From SM23-78 sp041479965 (GTDB lineage Archaea; Nanobdellota; Nanobdellia; Woesearchaeales; SM23-78): 13,416 nt of DNA. A program made the translations under genes and the position numbers. This document shows, piece after piece, positions 1-5,578 of this stretch. The number at the start of each line of letters is the position of its first letter. Position 1 is the stretch's first letter. Where the stretch lies: assembly GCA_041479965.1 (NCBI GenBank), contig JBGOZE010000031.1, forward strand, positions 1 through 13,416. Direction: 5' to 3'. The notes below the pieces were generated by a model. The model was not told where the DNA came from and did no database searches. It saw only the letters and a program-made list of their open reading frames with translations.

Positions 1-411
1 ATCTATGTGAGCCTGAAATACACCAGGACAGTGGATGTGCTCATGAACTGCATAGGCAGGATGATAGACTCCTACGGGTGCCTCATAGATTCGCTGCTCA
101 AGTACGCAGTGGAAAAGAAGATGAGAAAAGAAGAACACATTCCCACCACGCCCTTGGAAAGAGGAGAAATGGTGAAGGAGCTCTTCAAGGAAGACATAGT
201 GCAGAAGAACATGGAGCTATACTTCCTCCTGAGAAAGATCCACAAGACCAATCCGAAAAAAGAGCAGGAATTCAGGAGGCACGTCACCCTGAGGACAATG
301 GTCGACAACAAGGAGATAACAGTGGACATCGACAAGTCCTTAGAATATTACGACACGATAAAAGAGTTTTATGAATGGATAAATGAAAAGATAAATGCGC
401 AGCAGAGCTGA
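1..411 (+). CDS. Uncharacterised helical protein, 5'-truncated, upstream of MinD-like gene
   Basis: The reading frame is open from the first base of the window, and a GTG at position 7 is the first possible start. No upstream sequence is available to judge a ribosome site, so I treat it as probably truncated at its N-terminus. The visible 137 residues look almost wholly helical and charged, with no membrane segment. Features seen, numbered from the GTG, are a helical N-terminal part with Cys15 and Cys25, a PTTPLERGE turn, and a central region LLRKIHKTN followed by EFRRHVTLRTMVDNKEI. The overall look recalls small archaeal HEPN-like helical-bundle proteins, but no clean RxxxxH RNase motif is present and I do not assign the family firmly. 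It ends 18 nt before the MinD-like gene on the same strand, so the two are probably co-transcribed. Confidence 0.65.
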   Translation: MYVSLKYTRTVDVLMNCIGRMIDSYGCLIDSLLKYAVEKKMRKEEHIPTTPLERGEMVKELFKEDIVQKNMELYFLLRKIHKTNPKKEQEFRRHVTLRTMVDNKEITVDIDKSLEYYDTIKEFYEWINEKINAQQS

Positions 412-416
412 AAAAA

Positions 417-422
417 GAGGTG
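417..422 (+). promoter_or_regulatory. Ribosome binding site supporting the GTG start of the MinD-like gene
   Basis: GAGGTG lies 7 nt upstream of the GTG at 430. This good Shine-Dalgarno match at normal spacing places the start at the GTG and gives an N-terminus that begins just before the first beta strand and P-loop, as in other MinD proteins. Confidence 0.7.
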
Positions 423-429
423 CTGATAG

Positions 430-1206
430 GTGAGCAGATACATCTGCGTTGCGAGCGGAAAAGGAGGAGTGGGCAGGACTACAACTGCCATCAACCTAGC
501 CCATCTAATGGGCAAAAACAAGAAAACCCTGCTCATAGATGCTAATCTAACCACCCCGAATGTCCACATCCATCTAGGCTCACCCATACTCGCGCACACT
601 CTCATGAATGTTCTGAAAGATGAAGCATCCGTTTACCAAGCCATCTACACCCACGAGTCGGGACTCAGGATTCTTCCTACAATCAGCACCATCCATGACC
701 TGAAAAAACTCAAGTTCAACAGGCTGAAAGAAGTGATAAGAAGCCTCGACGGAGAGGCAGACATCATAGTGATGGACAGCGCAGCAGGCCTGGGAAAAGA
801 AGCCATAACTGCAATGGAAGCAGCAGATGACATCCTGATAATAACCAATCCAGAGCTCAGCTCAGTGCTTGACACCCAGAAAACCATCCAGGTGGCGCAT
901 GAGCTAGGCAAGACCATCCTCGGAGTGGTGGTCAACAAGCAAGGAGAGCACAGGCACGAGTTGAAAGTCAACCAGATGGAAAAGCTCCTCGACTTGCCAG
1001 TCATAGGAATAATCCCTTACGACAATGACGTGAGAAAAGCTCTTGCCCTCAATCATCCAGTCACCCACAGCCACCCAAAAGCCAAGGCTAGCAGGAGCTA
1101 CGAAGAGCTTGCAGGCCTTCTCCTAGGCAAGAAGTATTATGAAAGCATCAACAAGAAAAGCAGGACCATGTATGATTATGTTCTTGAGAAATTAGGCCTA
1201 GTATGA
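430..1206 (+). CDS. MinD/ParA-family ATPase with arginine in place of the Walker A lysine
   Basis: A 258-residue deviant Walker P-loop ATPase of the MinD/ParA/Mrp family. These proteins dimerise on ATP and position cargo or division components at membranes or nucleoid. The P-loop reads SGKGGVGRTTT (residues 9-19): the family-specific signature lysine K11 is kept, but position 16, normally the second lysine, is arginine. Switch I is DANLTTPN (37-44), close to the usual DADLGLPN, and the Walker B/switch II region is IIVMDSAAGLG (112-122). VVNK (167-170) matches the strand that contacts the base, and VIGIIPYD (191-198) matches the typical MinD C-terminal half. The last 15-17 residues (SRTMYDYVLEKLGLV) could form an amphipathic helix like the MinD membrane-targeting sequence; this is inference. 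The family call is firm. The specific role is unknown, and no MinE or ParB partner is in view. The gene converges with gmd, with 7 bp between the stop codons. Confidence 0.9.
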   Translation: MSRYICVASGKGGVGRTTTAINLAHLMGKNKKTLLIDANLTTPNVHIHLGSPILAHTLMNVLKDEASVYQAIYTHESGLRILPTISTIHDLKKLKFNRLKEVIRSLDGEADIIVMDSAAGLGKEAITAMEAADDILIITNPELSSVLDTQKTIQVAHELGKTILGVVVNKQGEHRHELKVNQMEKLLDLPVIGIIPYDNDVRKALALNHPVTHSHPKAKASRSYEELAGLLLGKKYYESINKKSRTMYDYVLEKLGLV

Positions 1207-1213
1207 TTGTGAT

Positions 1214-2260
1214 TCATCTGCCATTCTTAAGGTCGTGCTCCATCATCATCTTGACGAGCTGCTCAAAAGATACTTCTGGCTTCCATCCGAGCTCCTTTTT
1301 TGCCTTGGAAGGATCGCCTAGCAACAAATCCACTTCTGCTGGCCTGAAGAAATTTGGGTGCTGCACCACAAAGACCTGATCTTTCTTGGCTTTCAGCTTC
1401 TTTATTTCCTTGTCAGCATTCTCCTCTGAAAGCTCATGCAGGTCAACAAGCTCATATTTCAAGCCTGCGTGCTGGAAAGCTAAGTCCAGGAACTCCTTGA
1501 CAGAATGGGTCTCGCCAGTCGCAATTACATAATCGCCAGGCTTGTCTTGCTGCAGCATGAGCCACATGGCTTTTACATAATCACCTGCAAATCCCCAGTC
1601 CCTCTTAGCATCAATGTTACCCAAGGCAAGCACATTATCTTGACCATGTTTAATCTTAGAGATGGCGCGCGTGATTTTCCTGCTGATGAAATCATCCCCC
1701 CTCCTAGGAGACTCGTGGTTGAAAAGTATGCCATTGCTGGCAAAGATGCCATAGCTCTCCCTGTAATTGGTGGTCAGCCAGAAACCGTCAACCTTTGAGA
1801 CACCGTAAGGGCTCCGCGGATAAAAAGGGGTTTTCTCTGTCTGAGGAACTTCGCGCACCTTCCCGAACATCTCAGATGAGGCTGCGAAATAGAGCCTGCA
1901 ATTAGGAGCCTGGTTATGAAGGGCGGACAACACGTGGCGCGTGCCCGTGATATTCATCTTAAGGGTTGAGAAGCCATCCTCAAATGATTCGTGCACAAAG
2001 CTCTGGGCAGCGAGATGATAGCACTCATCAGGCTTGATCTTATTGAATATAGCAATCATATTAGAATAGTCCTCAATGATTCCCTTGTGCAACTTCAGTT
2101 GGTCCTCGATATGACTTATCCGACTATACCTTTGGTCATGGCTTTCCGAAGCCACTCTCCTGACAAGCCCGTGCACCTCATAACCCTTATCCAGCAGCAG
2201 CTCAGCCAGATAAGAACCGTCCTGGCCAGTGATGCCTGTGATCAAAGCTTTTTTCACCAT
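1214..2260 (-). CDS. gmd: GDP-mannose 4,6-dehydratase
   Basis: A 348-residue extended short-chain dehydrogenase, normal length for Gmd, which converts GDP-mannose to GDP-4-keto-6-deoxymannose, precursor of GDP-fucose, GDP-rhamnose and related sugars. The NADP-binding loop is GITGQDGSYLAE (9-20), HLAAQSFV (82-89) lines the cofactor site, and the active-site segment is SSE (128-130) with the YGVSK catalytic Tyr152/Lys156. NHESPRRG (181-188), RDWGFAGDYV (220-229) and FRPAEVDLLLGDPSKA (305-320) are diagnostic Gmd blocks. The residue aligned with catalytic Thr132 of E. coli Gmd is Ser128, a conservative change. No fcl/GMER or RMD reductase is present in the window, so the final sugar is not determined. 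A TATA box about 26 bp upstream of the ATG predicts a leaderless transcript. The neighbouring glycosyltransferase clusters make surface glycosylation the likely consumer. Confidence 0.95.
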   Translation of the reverse strand: MVKKALITGITGQDGSYLAELLLDKGYEVHGLVRRVASESHDQRYSRISHIEDQLKLHKGIIEDYSNMIAIFNKIKPDECYHLAAQSFVHESFEDGFSTLKMNITGTRHVLSALHNQAPNCRLYFAASSEMFGKVREVPQTEKTPFYPRSPYGVSKVDGFWLTTNYRESYGIFASNGILFNHESPRRGDDFISRKITRAISKIKHGQDNVLALGNIDAKRDWGFAGDYVKAMWLMLQQDKPGDYVIATGETHSVKEFLDLAFQHAGLKYELVDLHELSEENADKEIKKLKAKKDQVFVVQHPNFFRPAEVDLLLGDPSKAKKELGWKPEVSFEQLVKMMMEHDLKNGR

Positions 2261-2280
2261 TTTGGAGTCGGAATTATCAT

Positions 2281-2292
2281 AAATTTATAAGC
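2281..2292 (-). promoter_or_regulatory. Archaeal TATA box for gmd, leaderless spacing
   Basis: On the minus strand the sequence reads GCTTATAAATTT, with the TATA core centred about 26 bp upstream of the gmd ATG. This puts transcription start at or within a base or two of the A of the start codon. No Shine-Dalgarno sequence precedes the ATG, consistent with a leaderless mRNA. Confidence 0.6.
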
Positions 2293-2335
2293 TTTTCCAA
2301 TAATCCCTCTAAGAAGCCAATCTCTCAATAAACAA

Positions 2336-2346
2336 ACTTTTTATAA
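2336..2346 (+). promoter_or_regulatory. Archaeal TATA box for the THUMP methyltransferase gene, leaderless spacing
   Basis: CTTTTTATAAA is centred about 27 bp upstream of the ATG at 2370, and the bases between (CATCAGCTTTCCC...) contain no Shine-Dalgarno sequence. Both facts point to initiation of transcription at the start codon. Confidence 0.65.
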
Positions 2347-2369
2347 ACCATCAGCTTTCCCTTCACCAC

Positions 2370-3539
2370 ATGATAAAGGCTTGCGCAATAACTGACAAAG
2401 GAATTGAAAAGATAACCCTACTAGAGCTTGGTGAAATCATAAAATCAAAGCCACAAGCCAGCACAGAAGAAGGCGTGATGCTCTTCGAGTGTAAAAACTA
2501 TGACGAACTCCTAACCTTCTGCTACAAGACCCAAAGCGCGAGGAGAATCATCCTCCTGTTAGGAAGCTATGATTTCAAGAGCCAGGAAGAGCTAATGGCC
2601 AAGATCAAGGAGAGCCTGAAAAAAACTGAGCTGACAGAATGGTTTGAGAAGGGCAAGAGCTTCAAGGTGGAATGCGAAAGGATTGGGAAGCACAGCTTCG
2701 GAAGCCAGAACATAGAGGAAGATGCGGGCGAGAGGATAATCTTTGCAGCAAAAGAATCACTCGGATTCATGCCGAGCGCCAGCATGAAATCACCTGACAC
2801 AACATTCTATGTATTCATCAACCAAAGCAAAGCTTATTTTGGAATAGATCTCTGTGGACGAGACCTGAGCAAGAGGAACTACAGGATTTTCAGCGCACCA
2901 GGCATCATCAACGCCAACCTCGCCTATGCCTTGGCAAGGATGAGCAGCTATGATCCTGGCAAGAAACAGAAATTCCTGGACCTGTTCTGCAAGTCAGGAG
3001 TGGTATGCATAGAGCTGGCCCTTTACGCAACTAACCTAAGCATCAATTACTATTCAAAGGATTTCGCCTTCAAGAAACTGAAACCATTCAAGTCCAAGGA
3101 CTGGGATGCATTCTTCAAGAAGATAGATGAGAAAAGCAAGCTTAAGAAGCTTGACATCCGCGGCTCAGACCCACTATTGCGCAACCTGGAAGCTTCAAAG
3201 AAGAATGCCAAGCTAGCAGGCATTGACAAGCTCATCAGCTTCTCTAAGATAGATGTTGAGTGGCTTGACACCAAGTTCGAGGAGAAAAGCATAGACCTGA
3301 TAGCGTCAAGGATTCCCTGCCCCAGTAAGCACACAGCAGAAAGCACCATCAAGAAGCTCTACAAGGAATTATTCTACCAGCTCGAGTTCGTGATGAAAAA
3401 AGGAGGGCGCATGGCTTTCCTGACAGAGAACACCAGCCTGCTCAAGGAGATGCTAACCAAGGACTTCAAGCTCATCCAAGAAGACGAGCTCTGGTCTGGC
3501 GAGCAAAGATTCCAGTTAGTGATCCTGGAGAAGAAATAG
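2370..3539 (+). CDS. THUMP-domain RNA methyltransferase-like protein with degenerate catalytic motif
   Basis: A 389-residue protein with the architecture of archaeal Trm14/bacterial RlmL-type N2-guanine RNA methyltransferases (UPF0020 family): N-terminal ferredoxin-like/THUMP region to about residue 162, then a Rossmann methyltransferase domain. FYVFINQSKAYFGIDLCGRDLSKRNYR (split at about 146-172) is the typical THUMP end and linker. Motif I is FLDLFCKSGVVCIELA (202-217), in place of the usual DPFCGSGTxxIEAA. GSDPLLRNLEASKKNAKLAGI (starting 265) is the standard acidic-loop and helix region. Motif IV, normally NPPYG, reads SRIPCPSK (313-320), so the Asn and Tyr used to hold the target base are absent. 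The fold call is good; catalysis is doubtful. It may have shifted substrate or may only bind RNA. The ATG is set by a TATA box 27 bp upstream. It is transcribed divergently from gmd, with no functional link evident. Confidence 0.85.
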   Translation: MIKACAITDKGIEKITLLELGEIIKSKPQASTEEGVMLFECKNYDELLTFCYKTQSARRIILLLGSYDFKSQEELMAKIKESLKKTELTEWFEKGKSFKVECERIGKHSFGSQNIEEDAGERIIFAAKESLGFMPSASMKSPDTTFYVFINQSKAYFGIDLCGRDLSKRNYRIFSAPGIINANLAYALARMSSYDPGKKQKFLDLFCKSGVVCIELALYATNLSINYYSKDFAFKKLKPFKSKDWDAFFKKIDEKSKLKKLDIRGSDPLLRNLEASKKNAKLAGIDKLISFSKIDVEWLDTKFEEKSIDLIASRIPCPSKHTAESTIKKLYKELFYQLEFVMKKGGRMAFLTENTSLLKEMLTKDFKLIQEDELWSGEQRFQLVILEKK

Positions 3540-3583
3540 ATGAAAGATAGATAAGGCATAATAATCTCAAATAGGAATAATAA

Positions 3584-3591
3584 TTTAAATA
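3584..3591 (+). promoter_or_regulatory. TATA box of the five-gene MBF1/thioredoxin/GT2 operon
   Basis: TTTAAATA with A-rich sequence upstream is about 52 bp before the ATG at 3639. Initiation 26-27 bp downstream would give a leader of roughly 25 nt that includes the strong Shine-Dalgarno site. The 6-bp inverted pair ATAATC (3561-3566) and GATTAT (3595-3600) brackets this box; whether a regulator binds there is not known. Confidence 0.6.
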
Positions 3592-3625
3592 CATGATTAT
3601 CTCTAGTCTAACTATCAAGAAACTA

Positions 3626-3633
3626 GGAGGAGG
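3626..3633 (+). promoter_or_regulatory. Strong Shine-Dalgarno site for the MBF1-like gene
   Basis: GGAGGAGG ends 5 nt before the ATG at 3639. It is one of the strongest ribosome sites in the window and fixes the start so that the protein opens directly with MCDIC, the first zinc-ribbon cysteine pair. Confidence 0.75.
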
Positions 3634-3638
3634 ATAGC

Positions 3639-4121
3639 ATGTGTGATATTTGTTCTTCCCCAGAAAAGGTTTACAAGGTAGAAGTAGAAGGCATCATCCT
3701 GAATGCGTGCGAGAGGTGCGCATCTTTGGGCAAGATTGTCGGAAAGATAAGGCGTGAAGAGCCTGAGAAGAAAAAGAAGCAGGAGAGAGCTCTCACAGAA
3801 GCCAATCTCAAGGCAATAAAATCCACCGAGACCGTGCAGATAATCTCCCCGAACTATTCAGCTATCATCAGGAAAGCAAGGGAAAAGCTTGGCTTGAAGC
3901 AGGAAGAGCTGGCTAAGAAGCTGGCTGAAAAGGAAAGCACAATCCACAAACTGGAATCAGGCAGTGCCAAGCCCAACCTAGACCTCGCGAGGAAATTAGA
4001 GAGGTTCCTCAAGATAAGCATCATAGAAGAAGTTGAATTGGAAAGCCCAACTGTAGAGGAGAAAAGAAAGCCCTCAGACGGCCTCACTCTCGGAGACCTC
4101 ATTCATATAAAACAAAAATAA
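3639..4121 (+). CDS. MBF1-like zinc-ribbon plus helix-turn-helix transcription factor
   Basis: A 160-residue protein with the domain order of archaeal MBF1 (multiprotein bridging factor 1, TIGR00270-type). The N-terminal zinc ribbon has paired cysteines C2/C5 and C24/C27. A lysine- and glutamate-rich linker (about 38-60) follows, then an XRE-type helix-turn-helix at about 74-128. The helix-turn-helix contains IIRKAREKLGLKQEELAKKL, ESTIHKLESG and KPNLDLARKLERFL, all typical of this fold. The tail ends DGLTLGDLIHIKQK, like other archaeal members. MBF1 normally binds the general transcription machinery and ribosomes. Here it is the first gene of an operon with two redox-fold proteins and two GT2 glycosyltransferases, which suggests a local regulatory role, though that is inference. 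The next gene begins 12 bp after the stop. Confidence 0.9.
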   Translation: MCDICSSPEKVYKVEVEGIILNACERCASLGKIVGKIRREEPEKKKKQERALTEANLKAIKSTETVQIISPNYSAIIRKAREKLGLKQEELAKKLAEKESTIHKLESGSAKPNLDLARKLERFLKISIIEEVELESPTVEEKRKPSDGLTLGDLIHIKQK

Positions 4122-4133
4122 TGTATAACGAGC

Positions 4134-4862
4134 ATGGCAAAGAAAAAACAGAGCGAAGCGAGCCCGAAGAAAAGAAACCTCATCATCCTAGCCATAATGC
4201 TTTCCATAATACTCTACCTGGCAGGCCTGTTCAGCGGCTTGAGCTTCAGCAAGTTCGTGCAGAAGAACATCGAACAGAAGACAGAGCAGGACATGGCAGT
4301 GATAGTTGACTATGTCAAGAACCTTGACTCTGACCTGCAGAGCATCCAGATACAGGAATTATTCGTGAAAAGCTTGAATGAGAACAACACCTGCAGCTTC
4401 GCTGATGTGTATTTCTCGCAGGTGAACCAGAACCTCAACTATTTCTGGAAGATACTGCCTGCAAGGCTTGAAGAGTATGAGAGCATGAACCAGCCTTCCA
4501 AGGACTATCTTGAGCTCAAAAAACAGTACATCACACTCTCGCTAAGGGCTTGGATAACAGCCAAGAGCAACTATGAGAAATGCAAGACCAAGATCATCCC
4601 TGTGCTGTACTTCTACTCCTCTAATTGCACTGAATGCATCCAGCAAGGCGAGGTGCTTGATAATGTTAAGAGCTTCCTGAACAAGGAGAACAAGAGCTTG
4701 ATAGTCTTCACTGTCGATTACAACTACAAGGAGCCGTCTCTTGACCTCATCAAGAAATATTACCACGTCGAGTATGTGCCCGCCTTGATAATGAATGATG
4801 AAGTGTTCCAGGGAAGGCTTTTCACAGAGAACGAGATAATAATGAATATGAACCTTGTGTGA
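4134..4862 (+). CDS. Membrane-anchored thioredoxin-fold protein with CTEC motif
   Basis: A 242-residue protein. A lysine-rich N-terminus (KKKQSEASPKKR) is followed by one hydrophobic segment (about 15-36), predicting a single anchor with the rest outside the cytoplasm by the positive-inside rule. Residues about 40-150 are a helical region with Cys87 and Cys150. A thioredoxin-like domain follows: IPVLYFYSSNCTECIQQGEVL with the redox pair C165/C168, then LIVFTVDYNY and EYVPALIM, where Pro216 is the expected cis-proline. It likely forms, breaks or shuffles disulfides in surface proteins, or hands electrons to a partner; the substrate is unknown. No Shine-Dalgarno sequence is evident before the ATG, so translation is probably coupled to the MBF1-like gene 12 bp upstream. 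An ATG at 4121 opens only a short frame unrelated to the fold. The next gene, another thioredoxin-superfamily protein, begins 7 bp downstream and suggests the two act as a pair. Confidence 0.8.
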   Translation: MAKKKQSEASPKKRNLIILAIMLSIILYLAGLFSGLSFSKFVQKNIEQKTEQDMAVIVDYVKNLDSDLQSIQIQELFVKSLNENNTCSFADVYFSQVNQNLNYFWKILPARLEEYESMNQPSKDYLELKKQYITLSLRAWITAKSNYEKCKTKIIPVLYFYSSNCTECIQQGEVLDNVKSFLNKENKSLIVFTVDYNYKEPSLDLIKKYYHVEYVPALIMNDEVFQGRLFTENEIIMNMNLV

Positions 4863-4869
4863 GTGCAAG

Positions 4870-5577
4870 ATGAGAAAAAGAATTACCATGATAATTATGC
4901 TCTGCATAGTGCTCATAGCATTCGCCGTATATCTCTCCTTCTCATTGAAAATAACTTCTGACAAGAACCAACTATTCAAGAAGAACTATGAGCAGGGAGA
5001 TGTGCAAGGAGTCTATTCTGCGCTATTTTTGCAAAGCCCTGCGATACACAACAGGCCCTATATAGGCTTCGAGAATGCTCCTCTCACAATCATAGTGATT
5101 GTTGATTTCCAGTCAGAGCTATCAAAGAAGTTCTATGAGGAAAAAATGCCTGAAATCCTGAATAATTATATCAACACAGGCCAGGCCAAGCTTTATCATA
5201 AATATTATATATCAAGAGAAGAATTAGAAGGAAGAAAAGGCAGATTTATATACGCCTCTGCATCACGATGCTATAACGAGTTCGCCTTCAACAACACCAT
5301 TGAGTTCAACAAGGCGCTCTTCAGCACTCCCGAGAGCTCAATTGAGGCATTGGCTGAGGAGTACTCAATCCCAAAGGAAGCATTCATCAGCTGCATAAAT
5401 AACAATACTTTCCAATCACTATACGAGGACATGCTCGAGACAGACCAGTTCAGCGTACAAAGCCCGAGCATATACCTAGGAGTTAATGGACAAGACAACA
5501 CCTTGCTGCTAGGCAACCCGAGCACTGAGCTCATACAGAAAAGGATGCGAGTAAAACAAATAAAGGTCGGCATTTAA
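4870..5577 (+). CDS. Membrane-anchored DsbA-like (thioredoxin_4) protein with active-site CxxC replaced by SELS
   Basis: A 235-residue protein from the ATG at 4870. A TTG at 4855, overlapping the previous gene, would add five residues (MCECK) and is less likely. An N-terminal basic patch and hydrophobic segment (about 5-27) anchor it with the main domain outside. The domain follows DsbA-like archaeal/bacterial proteins closely: PYIGFENAPLTIIVIVDFQ (63-81), then KKFYEEKMPEILNNYINTGQ (86-105), the helical insert with Cys134 and Cys175 in their usual places, and VQSPSIYLG with cis-Pro199. Where the family has DFQCPYC, this protein has DFQSELS (S82, S85), with both serines encoded TCA. It therefore cannot carry out thiol-disulfide exchange at that site and may be a chaperone or binding partner. 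Cys134 and Cys175 probably form a structural disulfide. It ends 1 nt before the first GT2 gene. Confidence 0.8.
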   Translation: MRKRITMIIMLCIVLIAFAVYLSFSLKITSDKNQLFKKNYEQGDVQGVYSALFLQSPAIHNRPYIGFENAPLTIIVIVDFQSELSKKFYEEKMPEILNNYINTGQAKLYHKYYISREELEGRKGRFIYASASRCYNEFAFNNTIEFNKALFSTPESSIEALAEEYSIPKEAFISCINNNTFQSLYEDMLETDQFSVQSPSIYLGVNGQDNTLLLGNPSTELIQKRMRVKQIKVGI

Positions 5578-5578
5578 G

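Noticed and set aside
645..1004. Minus-strand frame of 119 codons inside the MinD-like gene
   Set aside because: It is fully antisense to a clear family member, serine-rich and without recognisable domains or a ribosome site; a shadow of the real gene's codon bias.
4121..4309. 62-codon plus-strand frame starting at an ATG overlapping the MBF1 stop
   Set aside because: It runs out of frame within the thioredoxin-like gene and has a low-complexity charged product with no membrane segment.
4855..4869. TTG start adding MCECK to the DsbA-like protein
   Set aside because: It overlaps the preceding gene and is a rarer start. The ATG at 4870 gives a standard basic N-terminus directly before the membrane segment. 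The extra CxC would be of interest only if the TTG were shown to be used.
4542..4979. Minus-strand frame of 145 codons across the thioredoxin-like/DsbA-like junction
   Set aside because: It overlaps two well-supported genes and shows no domain, promoter or ribosome site.
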